This document shows positions 35,414-45,897 of a DNA stretch of 64,000 nt, piece by piece. A program made the position numbers and the translations under genes. Under the pieces are notes generated by a model. It did no database searches and was not told where the DNA came from. It worked only from the letters and a program-made list of their open reading frames with translations. Source of the DNA: Coriaria nepalensis. Lineage: Eukaryota; Streptophyta; Magnoliopsida; Cucurbitales; Coriariaceae. The stretch's first letter is position 1, and each line of letters opens with the position of its first letter. The stretch spans positions 7,013,501 through 7,077,500 of the forward strand of contig CP114493.1 in the NCBI GenBank assembly GCA_027186245.1. Direction: 5' to 3'.

Positions 35414-38400
35414 ATGGCCACTATGCAGAGGATTGGTCAGTCGAGCGGAACTGTCAGTGCGGATAGTTATGGCTCCGCTAAATGCGGTTCTGAAGTGGTG
35501 GCTTCCGATCAATTTCCGGTTGGCTTACGGGTTCTTGTTGTGGACGATGACGCTACTTGCTTGAGGGTTTTGGATAAGATGCTCCGTCGCTGCCTTTATT
35601 CTGGTCAGTTACAGCCTGGTTTTTGCTTCTACTGTCTCATCCCCCCCCTCTCTCTCTCTCTCTGTGCGGTTAATTATATCTGTTTCTTCCTTTCAAGTTA
35701 TATTGTTTTCTTGATTTGATTTGATTTCACGGAAAGTAATTGCATGGGATTTTAATAGCGCAAACTGGTTACAGATTATTAAAGTGAGGCAGTGAGCATT
35801 CAGGAATTTGGTGTTTTTCATTGTTCCTTTCAAGTTCCATCAAGAAGATAGGAAATTTATATAAGTCCTGGCTATGAACGAGGATACTCTAAAGTTTATG
35901 ACTATCCTTTACAGTTTGTGTTGTCTTCATATTTTTATTCTTGTCTGTTTGTAATTTTTCTTGAATGTAAAGTTTTGGGTATCAGATAACAGTCAACCGA
36001 TCAAGAAATACTGAACTATAATTGACAGTATCCATCTTTACTGAATTGCAATTGTTCCAGCAATCGATAGTTGGTTCTCATTTCGATTTCTGTTGCAGTT
36101 ACCTCTTGCTCCCGGGCTACTGTTGCGTTGGACCTTCTGCGTGAGAGGAAAGGTGGTTTTGATGTCGTATTGAGTGATGTTCATATGCCTGATATGGATG
36201 GATTCAAACTCCTAGAGTATGTTGGGCTAGAAATGGACCTTCCTGTTATTAGTGAGTTTGTTTCTTTATTTCGTTCTTGTCTCAAATGTTGTTAAAATTT
36301 TCTCTGTTATGTTGACCTGACTATATGTTATAGTGATGTCTGCTGATGGGAGAACAAGCGCCGTTATGAAAGGGATCAGACATGGAGCTTGTGATTATTT
36401 GATTAAGCCCATACGTGAAGAAGAGCTCAAGAATATTTGGCAGCATGTAGTGAGAAAAAAGCGGACTGAAAATAAGGAGCCTGAAAATTCAGGCAGCTTG
36501 GGTGATTATGAACAGCCAAGACGAGGGAATGATGATTCCACTGAAAATGCTTCTTCTGGTAACGAAGGAACGGAAGGAATTCCAAGAGTTCAGAGAAAGA
36601 GGAGCAATGCCAAGGAAGACGATGGTGAATTGGAAAATGAAGACCCTTCATCGTCAAAGAAACCACGTGTAGTGTGGTCAGTGGAGCTGCATCAGCAATT
36701 CGTAAGCGCTGTGAACCAACTTGGGCTTGAAAGTATGATCTTTACTTCTATATTCTTGTGTGTTTGTTTACCTTCAAACTGTTTGTTGTACTGATAATGA
36801 GGGATGAATAGACTCTATAGATTAAGACCTCAAAGGTAATAGTGTACTGATTAGAATATAATTTTTGCTTCATGTCAGAGGCTGTGCCGAAGAGAATTCT
36901 GGAATTGATGAATGTGCCTGGTTTGACAAGGGAGAATGTTGCAAGTCATCTGCAGGTTTGGTTCTTTACCACCTTGAAAACCATGTTTTTTATTTTGATA
37001 GGAAAAAGAGCAAAGCAAGATGTTGGACTCCCTGCATTTTAAGCTGTATAATGGCTAAAAAAATGTTGATCCACATGTCTGTAACAATAAAAGATGATAA
37101 GTCTTTGAGTAAAGTTGTAAAAACTGTGCTGCCTGATACTTTTGTCGTGTACTATATCTTTGAATAGGAGATTACAAACTTCATTTTAGGTTAATTGTAA
37201 TATTACGAACTACAAAGGAGGTGCTGGGTCAAAATCCTTGGGGTTGCAATTGCATCATAGTACTAAGGGTTTCATTGCATTATACCCCTTAATTTTTGTG
37301 ATGTACTTGTTAATTTTTCCTTATTGTGGAGCTTTCATTGCAAAACTGGTTTACATTATATAAAACCCTTTGGGCTTTCTAAAAAAAAATTTAATCTTTC
37401 AAATGTCTTTTACATATGCAGAAGTTTCGGCTATATTTAAAGAGACTAAGTGGAGTTGCTCAGCAACAAAAGGTCATCTCCAATCCCTATTGTGGGACGA
37501 TAGAACCCCATGTTAATGTTGGCCCCTTTGGAATCAGAACTTTGGCTCCCTCTGGCCAAATTCCTCCACAAACTCTTGCAGCCCTGCATGCTGAACTTTT
37601 AGGGCAGCCAAGTAACAACCTAATCGATCAGCCTGCACTTTTACAAGCATCCCTCCATGGACCCAATAATATCCTAGTTGGACAGGGTGTCTCATTCGGT
37701 CAGCCTTCAGTAAAACTCCTACCCAATATATCCAATCATTATCAACCATCCAACATGCCTTTTGAGGATGTTTCTTCGGGCAATAGAGTATGGCAACAAT
37801 GCAATAACCTTGGTCCCATAGGATCCAACAGTATTGGAGGATTGAGTCCCCAGAATAGTAACATGCTACTAGGCGTCCTACAGCAGCAGCCAAGAAATCA
37901 GCACTCTGTTGCATCTGAACCTAGCCATTCAATTAATGTGCAACCATCATGCTTAGTCATTCCCTCTCATCAATCATCTGCCAGTTTTCAGGCAGGAAGC
38001 AGTTCTGCCTCTGTTAATCAGAATTTAAGCTATAATAAGAGTTCCGTTATTGATTATACCCTTATCTCGCCTCAATCAAATAATTCCTTGTTAAATATTG
38101 GAGAAGTCTCGGGAGGGGATCTAAGAAATATGAATGTGCTCACTGGGTATATAGCTCCAAGGTCTATTTCTCCTTCTGCAGTAAATACTGGCAACAGCAA
38201 TGGTCAGAAAGTTCAAAACTCAACCTTAACATTTACTGCAAGAAAATTTCCTGGGCCTGGTGTTAATATTCCAGATATCCAGGTTTCTTCGTATGGTTCA
38301 AGATCCGGTGAAGGGCTTGATCAGGGTCCTCTTAAAAATCTTGGTTTTGTTGGTAAAGGGACGATTATTCCAAGCCGGTATGCCGTGGATGAATTTGAAG

Positions 38401-38498
38401 CACCAATAAGCAACTTGGCTCATGATAATGCTAATAGGGTAAAACAAGAGCCGAGCATGGAATTTGTAGATAGTGCAAAGTGGGCATCCCATTGCTAA
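35414..38498 (+). CDS. Type-B two-component response regulator (ARR), C-terminally frameshifted
   Basis: Nuclear transcription factor at the end of the cytokinin His-to-Asp phosphorelay. Five exons give 631 residues: 35414-35603, 36099-36251, 36334-36732, 36879-36955, 37422-38498. The receiver domain (about 37-150) has the acidic pocket DDD at 44-46, phosphoacceptor Asp90 in [10 protein letters not shown], Ser117 and Lys139 in LIKP. An acidic linker with a KRKR-like basic patch follows. The GARP/Myb-like DNA-binding domain is about 222-282 ([38 protein letters not shown]). The rest is a Gln/Asn/Ser-rich activation region. After FVDSAKW the frame ends ASHC-stop, while the +1 frame reads [22 protein letters not shown], which is the usual type-B ending. 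A single-base loss within AAAGTGGGC therefore appears to have removed it. Domains for phosphotransfer and DNA binding are intact, so it may still work. The exact ARR subgroup was not resolved. Confidence 0.92.
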
Positions 38499-39320
38499 AG
38501 CAATCTTCTAATGATCTCATGAGTGTTTTTCTGGAGTAGGTAACCTAATTAAACGTTTCTTCTGTACATCTATATTTTTTTTCTCTCTTCTTATAATCCA
38601 TATCTCATTACTGCACAACAGGCTTACACGGTGCAGCAAGCAGATTTCCTAATTTCCACGGCAGTACAAATTGTTTCATTCCATAAAGTATTTAGAAGAT
38701 ATTCAGGTTCAAAGTCAGGCACCAGTTCAGACTGAGGTTCATCCATTGATTCTCAGAATTTAAGAATGAGTGAAGGGATGTCCCTTGTTATCATTATTTT
38801 TTTAGAGGTACTATTGCTTTGTGTAGGAAAAATATAGGTTGGGTATTTATTTGCTTAATAATAAGTAATAATTAGTTTGTAGAAAATTAGAGCACCAGAC
38901 TCTCCAATTCAACATCATGGCTCCTTGCCAACAAGAAGTTGTGCTGTTAGTTTGGCATTCGAATGTTCAAAGTATTATTGTTTAGTTGATGAAAGTCATA
39001 AAGTTGCATATTCTGTTTTTTTGCCCATTTATTCTGTCCTGATGCGAAACTAACATGTTTATATACTTTTTATGGTTTACAGTACGAACGAGCAAACGAG
39101 CGAACGAGCGAACGAGCAAACGAGCAAACGAGCGAACGAGCAAACGAGCACAACCATTTATAATTATGATAAAATTTAACTTGAAACATATATTTATGTA
39201 ATATACCCATACAAGAATGGTGTCCAATGGAATATTCAGTGTAGCTATTTTGTTTTAAACTACATAACGAAACATTTTCACCCTAAATTTCGTTACTTTT
39301 ATCATCAAACCAATATACTC
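38499..39320. other. ARR 3' flank and AT-rich spacer with an octamer minisatellite
   Basis: 38499 to about 38860 is probable ARR 3' UTR and includes the displaced DLMSVFLE codons. The spacer then contains the 8-bp minisatellite at 39088-39150. Nothing else recognised. Confidence 0.5.
39088..39150. repeat. 8-bp minisatellite (ACGAGCRA)n
   Basis: Eight head-to-tail units of ACGAGCRA, with R alternating A,G,G,A,A,G,A,A; the last unit is one base short. GC content is much higher than the flanks. On the minus strand it reads open as a repeated Arg-Ser-Phe-Ala-Arg-Leu-Leu-Val pattern, which is likely accidental. Confidence 0.95.
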
Positions 39321-39997
39321 ATGGTAAAAACTTATCCTCAAATACTCGCAGAAAAACAACCTTTGCTTTATATTAGATCGCCAAAGGAAAAAAAAAAAAA
39401 ACAATTGTTGAAGCGAGTAGGAACAAATGCATTCTTGTACTCTGTCCCTATCTTACCATCTTTTCCTCCAGACCCGAACACCTCTTACTGCACATCTTCT
39501 TCTACTAAATGCTTTCCCATTAATTCTCCATATCAGACAACTCGACTTGCTCCAGAAACTCGATGGGCAGCAAGACGCAAAGTGAGATACAACAAAGAGG
39601 ATGAAGATGAAGATGTAGAAAATGAATATAATAAAGAGAAAGGAATGCTAGAACTGTACACTCAATCAACTAGAGGAGAAGCTCTTTTAGTTCATGCAAT
39701 GGTAGATGAGGATGAAGGTGAAGTGCTCATCTTCAAGGTTGGTTGCCCATTCTGGTTTTTTCTTTTACCCTGAAAAAGCCGACATGGTTAAATGTTTTTT
39801 TGAAAAAAATTCAGGGATTCTCTTCATGATTGAGCTATGGGACTGCACCTGATCCGTCGAGGAGCGTTCTTCCAGCAAGCGCTGTGATTAAGTCAATGGA
39901 CAGAATTAAGGGACCCTTTGACCCATCTAACATAGAGTATCTTCAAAAGGGCATTGCTTGGGAAGCATTCAAGACCAATCATCTCACATTATCCTGA
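39321..39997 (+). pseudogene. DUF7734 protein gene (plastid-type), interrupted by a stop
   Basis: Two exons: 39321-39737 and 39815-39997, joined by a clean GT-AG intron. Exon 1 encodes a Lys/Ser-rich leader, possibly a transit peptide, then ETRWAARRKVRYN, an acidic stretch, and the domain start LELYTQSTRGEALLVHAMVD. Exon 2 continues GFSS-stop-LSYGTAPDPSRSVLPASAV then MDRIKGPFDPSNIEYLQKG and IAWEAFK, as in the plant DUF7734 family. The TGA at 39827-39829 sits where Cys is usual, so the product would lose the last 56 residues of the domain. Either a recent pseudogene, a sequencing error (TGC or TGT to TGA), or a truncated allele. The function of the family is unknown to me. Exon 1 start is the only ATG in frame. 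Confidence 0.72.
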
Positions 39998-40136
39998 TTT
40001 TATGCAATAACTCTTGTGTTCAGTTTATCTTTTCATGTTTTTTTGAGAATTACTCGAACTTGTATCGATAACTCTTGTGTTCAGTTCACCAACTTGTATC
40101 AAAATTAACTTGAGATCAAGGTACAAGGTGAAAATG

Positions 40137-41968
40137 CTATAATAAGTCCTCTACTACATAAAGTTTAACACTTTTACATTCTGTAATTACAATTCCTCTG
40201 TTTCTCATTTCGTCTTGTACACCTAATATACCAGCTTCGTTACCCTGTTTACGATACCCTCTAAAAAGAATATCATAAACCACAAAATCTGGATCTATCC
40301 CGCTACTCAACATATCATCAAATACCTGTCTAGCTTCCACCATGAGTCCCTTACTTGATAAACCAAACATAATAGAACTATATGTCAATAAATCGAGTTC
40401 AATACCTTCTTCAACCATTCTTCTCTTGACCCTGAAAGCCTCCACCAAATATCCTTTCTGGCATAAGCCCGCAATCCAAGAAGTATAAACATATTTGTTC
40501 AGAGAAAACCCCACCTTAGACATCTCTTTCAACACCTTCTCTATTTCACTAAAATTCCCTTCCTTACATATAGCATCTATATAAGGACAGTATATAAAAT
40601 CTCATTCGCCTTTTCTCTGCATAAATAGTCCCTAGCCTCGTTCAAATTCCCCTTCTTGCTGTGTCCATCCATAATAATTGAAAGAGTTACAGCATCTGGC
40701 TCGAAACCTCTAGCAAAAATTTCCTTGTATAGATTCAAACCTGCTTCCATATTTCCAGATTTGAAACGCACATCCATAATGGCAGTCAATATCATTTGAT
40801 CAGGAACGAGGCCACTCTTCACCATATTCTCTGCAGCTTCTATTGCTTTGTCTAATTTACCATTTTTACAAAACCCGGTAATAATAACCCCATGAGCTGT
40901 CAAGTCAAGCCTAATCCCTTGATCATAAATTTTACTTACATACCTAATTGCATTATCAACATTACCCTGCTTAAATTGCCCATCTATTAAAGAAGTGTAT
41001 ATGGTTAAATTAGGCGAAATACTCTCTTTCAACATTTTTTCAAACAAAAGCTCAGCTCTTTCTAACATCCCTTGTCTACAAACTCCATTAATCAACGCAG
41101 AATAGGTTAACACATTAGGCGAGAGGGAAAATTCCCTCATTTTCTCAAGAAAATAAATGCAGCTTCTAATTTCCCGGCCTTACAATAACCATCAATTAAA
41201 CAAATGAAATTAAATTCAGTACAATCCGATCCCTTTCCATCTCGTCAAACACTTTTAACCCCATCTCCAAATCTCCAATTTTACAGAACATATCTATCTA
41301 GGTACTATAAGTAATCACATTAGGCAAACAACATTTCCACATTAATCCCATATACATAAATGCTTCATCCATCATATTCTGCTTACAAAACCCCTTAAAC
41401 AATATGTTAAAACATTACCGAATCAGGCCTACAGTTACTGATACGAACTTGATTCATTATAAAGCAAGCTTCTTTTACTTTCCCAATACCCATCAATCAA
41501 AGAATTGTAAGATACAGCATCAGGCAAACACCCGAATTTCGGCATAGAGTATAAGAGCTTCTCAGCGAACTGAAAGTTGCCTAATTTACAGAGAAAATGG
41601 ATAACAGAATTGCAAGATGAAGGGTGAGGAGTGTACCATTTTGAGAGGAAGTGGAAGAGAATCTTCAGAGATAGTTGACCGCAGTTGAATTTGGTGAGTG
41701 AGTGTAGAAGCTTGTTGAAGGTATAATCGCTGGGAAAGGGAGTAGTTCTCCTCCTTCGCAGCTCAGAAAAGAATTTTACAGCTTCCCTGACCATGCGTGA
41801 ATCGCCTTCATTAGCAATACGCGTGCATGCGAGAGAGAGAGAAACACAAACAGACAGACCCTGGTGGCAATTCCCAGATAGAGATTTGCGCTTGAGTGTT
41901 GGCCACTTCGTATTCGAGGATTCTAGACGGTTGTGTAGCGGGAAACGAAGACTTGGGGCTGTAGGCAC
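40137..41968 (-). pseudogene. P-type pentatricopeptide repeat (PPR) gene, disrupted
   Basis: An intronless run of about 15 35-residue PPR motifs on the minus strand, of the P class that binds organellar RNA. Clear repeats include SYNSLIDGYWES, TYSALINGVCRQGMLERAELL, IYTSLIDGQFKQGNVDNAI, HGVIITGFCKNGKLDKAIEA, SIIMDGHSKKGNLNEARDYL, WIAGLCQKGYLVEAFRVKRR and IMFGLSSKGLMVEARQVFD. The N-terminus at 41968 (MPTAPSLRFPLHNRLES) resembles an organellar transit peptide. The frame is broken: frame changes and stops lie at about 41160-41440 (including TAG in YST-stop-IDMFCKIGD) and another frameshift near 40595 (YIDAICKEGNFSEIEKVL is out of frame with the piece before it). No E, DYW or SMR tail seen. Likely a dead member of a large family. 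Confidence 0.87.
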
Positions 41969-43413
41969 TCCTTAAACCCATACTAATGAATTTAGTATTT
42001 ACGAGTCTACGATCTAGAATAAGAGAGGACCGACATGTCGTGTGATAACAAACTAAATTCATTCCTTTTTGTTACATTCTACATCGACTAACCTCTTATC
42101 TTGTCGTCATATTTCATATGCTTTCATTGGTACCTAACTTTCTTGTCTTATTTCATCTCATCATATTCTTCTATATTATGTTTTCAAGAGTTGATACCTT
42201 TTGAGGGTAATTAAAGGATAAGACAAAAAAAAAAGAAAGTAAATACCATTCTCTGATTTCCCGCTTGATCCTTTTCTTGAAGGCAAATAATCTTACAAGG
42301 CCAGGGAGGGAAAGATACAACATTGGGCCAGACTGGCATTGCCATTGATGAATGAAGAGCATAACAGTTCTGAGCACTGCTCAGTGAGCGGAAAGAAGGT
42401 GGGACAGAACCGAGGAAAATTTACTGATATAAATTCCTTATTCCTAGTTATTACACCCTTGGCCCCATGGTCCTTGGCATAGTCACACTCCTCACTCCTA
42501 TTCGAAGTAATGTATGCTGCCTGAATTTACTTCTTCCCCAAATTGCAATGGATTACAATTTACAGTGGAGTTTGGATGATACATATTGCTAACACTTAAA
42601 ACTCCTATTTGGCATGTAACATCATATCAACTTTGTGTGTTGTGTAGTTAAACATGCATCTGTCCACCAGGTTTAACCACGTTACAAATTCTCTTTATAT
42701 TGCTATTCAAGAAAACTAGTTATAATTATGACCTTAAGTAACTTATTTACCCTTCACATCACTAACTATTCATGTTTGCAAAACACAACAAAAGAACAAC
42801 TAGTTCAAGTTTTGAACAGATTATAAGCCATCCAAACATCATTATGTTTTCCTTTTTCATGGATCTTCTCATGAAAAAAGAACAGAATCGATCCCCAATG
42901 CCAATTTAATTTTAAAAAATAAAAAAAATAAAAATAAACCTCAGTAGCCTCAATGCATATATAGAGGAGGTTGCATATATCCCAAACTCTAAACACCAGA
43001 AGACCCTGCCTCCTCTTGAAGAGCAACACACTATTCTAAACATCACTCATTTTGATAAGTTTTAATTAAGTTTAAGCCAAAATGGTGCTGAGTCCTATTT
43101 CTATAACAGCCTCAGTTTAAACCAATATTCCTATGATTAATCCAAACAGCCTCAGTTCCTGATGTAATCATCCATCATTGTTGCATACTACCGAACGCAG
43201 ATTCACAAGGAAGACCCAAATCAAAAAAAGGCACAATTAGAAACACAAGAACAGTTTCGAAATTCAAAGCAATTAACATTTTGCACGACAACAAAACCCA
43301 TCCCTAAACACGTACTACAACAACATAACAAATTGACATTAATCAGTTTTTCAAAACAGACACGGACTAATCACTTATCTCACCTCTCGATCTCATTTCT
43401 CTTCCCCCCAAAT
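41969..43413. other. Intergenic region between the PPR relic and the BAP31-like gene
   Basis: AT-rich, no gene recognised. A less AT-rich patch at about 42240-42420 has a minus-strand ATG followed by about 35 open codons (MAMPVWPNVVSFPPWPC) ending near a possible GT donor. It could be a lone exon but has no partner I can see. 43320-43413 is the 3' UTR of the BAP31-like gene. Confidence 0.4.
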
Positions 43414-43806
43414 TCAATCACGATTCTTCAACCTATCAAGCCTCTGGTTCAACTGCTCGATCCTAACAACCAGATGCGTGACGGAGTAGAGAAGCCAGTA
43501 GAACACCAGAGCGGCGGCGATCAGGAGCGCATTGCGCTGGCTCTTCATGATGGACTTCTGATGGCGGAGAAACTCGGACGGAGTGCACGACTCAGCCTCG
43601 CAGCTCGGACGAGTCTCGTACTTCCAGTAGATATCGAGGAGCAAGAAGAGGCAGAAAGGAACGACGGAGAGGAAAGGCTTTAGCAGATTGCGAGTCACGG
43701 CGATCAGGCCCTTGCGTAGACCGTCGAGACCGGGGATTGTGAGGAGAAGCACCATGATCGCTTCCGCCCCGGCGGCGTAGCCTAGAACAACCCATTCCAA
43801 CGCCAT
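43414..43806 (-). CDS. Short BAP31-like ER membrane protein
   Basis: Single-exon gene of 130 residues, full length for the short plant form of B-cell receptor-associated protein 31-like proteins. It should be an ER membrane protein with three hydrophobic helices: about 5-30 (LGYAAGAEAIMVLLLTIPGL), 42-62 (LLKPFLSVVPFCLFLLLDIYW) and 93-113 (ALLIAAALVFYWLLYSVTHLV). The segment KYETRPSCEAESCTPSEFLR, with paired cysteines, and the C-terminal EQLNQRLDRLKNRD short coiled coil are family features. It lacks the long cytosolic coiled coil and KKXX signal of animal BAP31. The start MALEWVVLGYA is typical. A role in ER protein sorting is inferred from the family only. Confidence 0.9.
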   Translation of the reverse strand: MALEWVVLGYAAGAEAIMVLLLTIPGLDGLRKGLIAVTRNLLKPFLSVVPFCLFLLLDIYWKYETRPSCEAESCTPSEFLRHQKSIMKSQRNALLIAAALVFYWLLYSVTHLVVRIEQLNQRLDRLKNRD

Positions 43807-44565
43807 CTGATCGGAAGTCGAGAAGAAAAAAAGCCCTAGATCTGACCGTCGAATTTTTTGTCGCTCTAGAAAAAGAGAAAAAATGCTTTTCTTCTACACG
43901 AAGTAGTGTTCTTATTTAGATTTTTCGGTTGGAAGTGGACTGAGTTAAAAAAGAGTAGGATATCGGAAACGATGGACGCGTGGGATATCCACGTGGTGGT
44001 TCAAGAGGATACGGCGGTGCGATCCTTCAAAACAGGCCCATATTAAGTGGGACGGTTTTAGTTTGGAATTTTGGGTTGAGGCCCATCTAATTAGGCTTGT
44101 ATATTGGGCCCATATGGGGGCAGTGGTTGGGCCGTTGGAATTTGGATTAATAATTCGACCCAATATAACTCTAATTAAAAATAGTTTATTAAAGGATTTT
44201 CAAATGAATTTATAATTTTTTTAAAAAGTTTTGATATTTATCTTTTAATAAGAAAATCAGAAAATTTGACCAAAAAGTCTTTTCTATCTTGGTCATTTTT
44301 TTATTCGTGATCATAATTATCTTTAGTGATAATCTCATATATTTGTTTAAATAAACTCGGTTCCATTTTGAACCTATTTAGAAATACATATTCTCAGAGA
44401 ACAAATATTTCCATGGATCAAATCAAGAAGTTTGGCATTCCTTTCAATTTTCTTAAAATATATTCACTTTCTCTATCGGTGATAGGATGTTTTGACAATT
44501 AAGGGGAATTAAAATCGAGAGTATCTAGAATTAATCCGGGAGTTACGAGAATTAAGAATTTTCAT
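43807..44565. other. BAP31-like gene promoter and AT-rich spacer
   Basis: 43807 to about 43900 is the leader (polypurine on the plus strand). Further out are GGCCCAT/TGGGCC-type motifs near 44035-44135 (GGCCCATA, TGGGCCCATA, TTGGGCC), which resemble site II/telo-box-associated elements of housekeeping plant promoters. The remainder is AT-rich with no feature. Confidence 0.45.
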
Positions 44566-44895
44566 TCAATTAAAAAATTTTCCAAGAAAATTATCAAACC
44601 TTCCTTGTTTCTTATGACCACACTCACTTCCCCCTACTTTACTCTCTTCCAGGCAACAAGAGAGATCAAAATTCACCTTAATCCAGCCAACAGGAGGAAC
44701 ACAGCAGCCCGGAAATCTTGAATTCTCATACGGATCAAGCTCTTTCGCATCCAACTTCCAATTTCTACAAAAAGCATCAAACCCAATCACTGCTCTGATA
44801 GTTACCAAATTTGCATCAACCTCAATCCTTTGGTAAATAGCTTCACACATGCCTTTCCAAATAAACCAACAAAAGAAAGCAATACAAGTTCCCAA
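44566..44895 (-). mobile_element. LINE-type retrotransposon fragment (RNase H-like end)
   Basis: A 109-codon open stretch on the minus strand with CFVWFIWK-like (here AFFCWFIWKGMCEAIYQ), then PPVGWIKVNFDLSC, the junction typical of the reverse transcriptase zinc-finger/RNase H end of plant LINEs. The normal continuation is lost after about 40 residues. No other LINE domain is nearby. Confidence 0.65.
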
Positions 44896-45000
44896 CTTAT
44901 TGTACTACGAATGTAATGATTATAATTGGACATAAATAAGGCTTTCAGAAGAAGCTTAAATGCTACAAAAGGGTAAAATAATATTTTTAACACATACTTG

Positions 45001-45098
45001 GATTCGGTGCTCGCAAGCATGACACACATCCATCCAATCGAGATCCAATGGGGAGGGAAGAAGCCACGTTACTCGCAAGGACTTGCGAGCACCGAATC
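45001..45098. repeat. 98-bp foldback element with perfect 17-bp terminal inverted repeats
   Basis: GATTCGGTGCTCGCAAG at 45001-45017 is perfectly inverted at 45082-45098. A third copy of the CTCGCAAGG core lies inside at 45072-45080. The arms can be extended by a G-T and a T-A pair. No obvious target-site duplication. Could be a mini-MITE or a hairpin; unassigned. Confidence 0.9.
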
Positions 45099-45897
45099 TA
45101 ATTATTGTAGCAAACTAAAATTAGTAGCAAAAGAATATATTAAAAAAGAAAAGAAAAAATAAAAATAAAAAGAGAGATGATTTATAGTAATCTAAGCAAC
45201 ATGATTTAGAGTTAGAGTGAATGGAATCTAAAAGATTTGTAGATAAATTATATTTAATAATTATTTATTCAATTATTTTAATTATAATTTAAAAGATCTT
45301 ATCTACTTATCGAAAAGATTAGGAAAGAAAAATGGGGGAGATAATGGAATCAAATATGAGAAAAATATATATCCAAAAGCAAAAGCAATGGAAATGAGGA
45401 ATGCCCAAATGGGTTTGCTTTTTGCTTGAGATCAAGAAAAAAAAGCATTAAGCAACATATGATATCATGGCCGTGGCCTATTAGGACATGTCAGTCATGT
45501 CTCATGTTATCTTTGAGTACACGATTAAGCATTACGCATTATTACATACCGCTCCAGTTTCTGTGTTTACATACCACTCCAGTTGAGTACACGATTATAT
45601 TGAACCGGAGTTGCTTATTTTGTTCCCTCTCTTACTTCTCCTAAAACAAGTGAGACTTAAGAAACCATGCATGCATGATTTTACTGATATGTTTGTCTTT
45701 ATTTCATACTATAGACGTACATACATATATAATATGTTTCTCCTTTGATCTTTGTCCCACGTGACATAATATACCCAACAAATCTTAATTAAGGGAAAAT
45801 AAAAAATTAATAAAACTTAATCTCGAGAAGTTAACTGCACTTGATTGATAAGAATAGTTACATCAATATATATATATATACATGTGTGTGTATATAA
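45099..45897. other. Peroxygenase 3' flank with duplicated segments
   Basis: No gene. 45305 to about 45535 is one of two diverged copies of a segment found again at 47885-48125. 45541-45570 is a scrap matching the UEV exon at 49373-49402, with a second partial copy right after it (to about 45590). An AT tract at 45868-45882 borders the peroxygenase stop. Confidence 0.6.

Noticed and set aside
39088..39150. Regular short repeats as a possible CRISPR-like array
   Set aside because: Units are contiguous 8-mers without spacers, in a plant nuclear context; it is a minisatellite.
38982..39227. Minus-strand open stretch with Arg-Leu-Leu-Val repeats
   Set aside because: Created by the octamer minisatellite read in frame; no homology or expression signal.
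42171..42377. Minus-strand 68-codon open stretch and nearby ATG with MAMPVWPNVV
   Set aside because: Could be a lone first exon, but no downstream exon or homology was found; not called as a gene.
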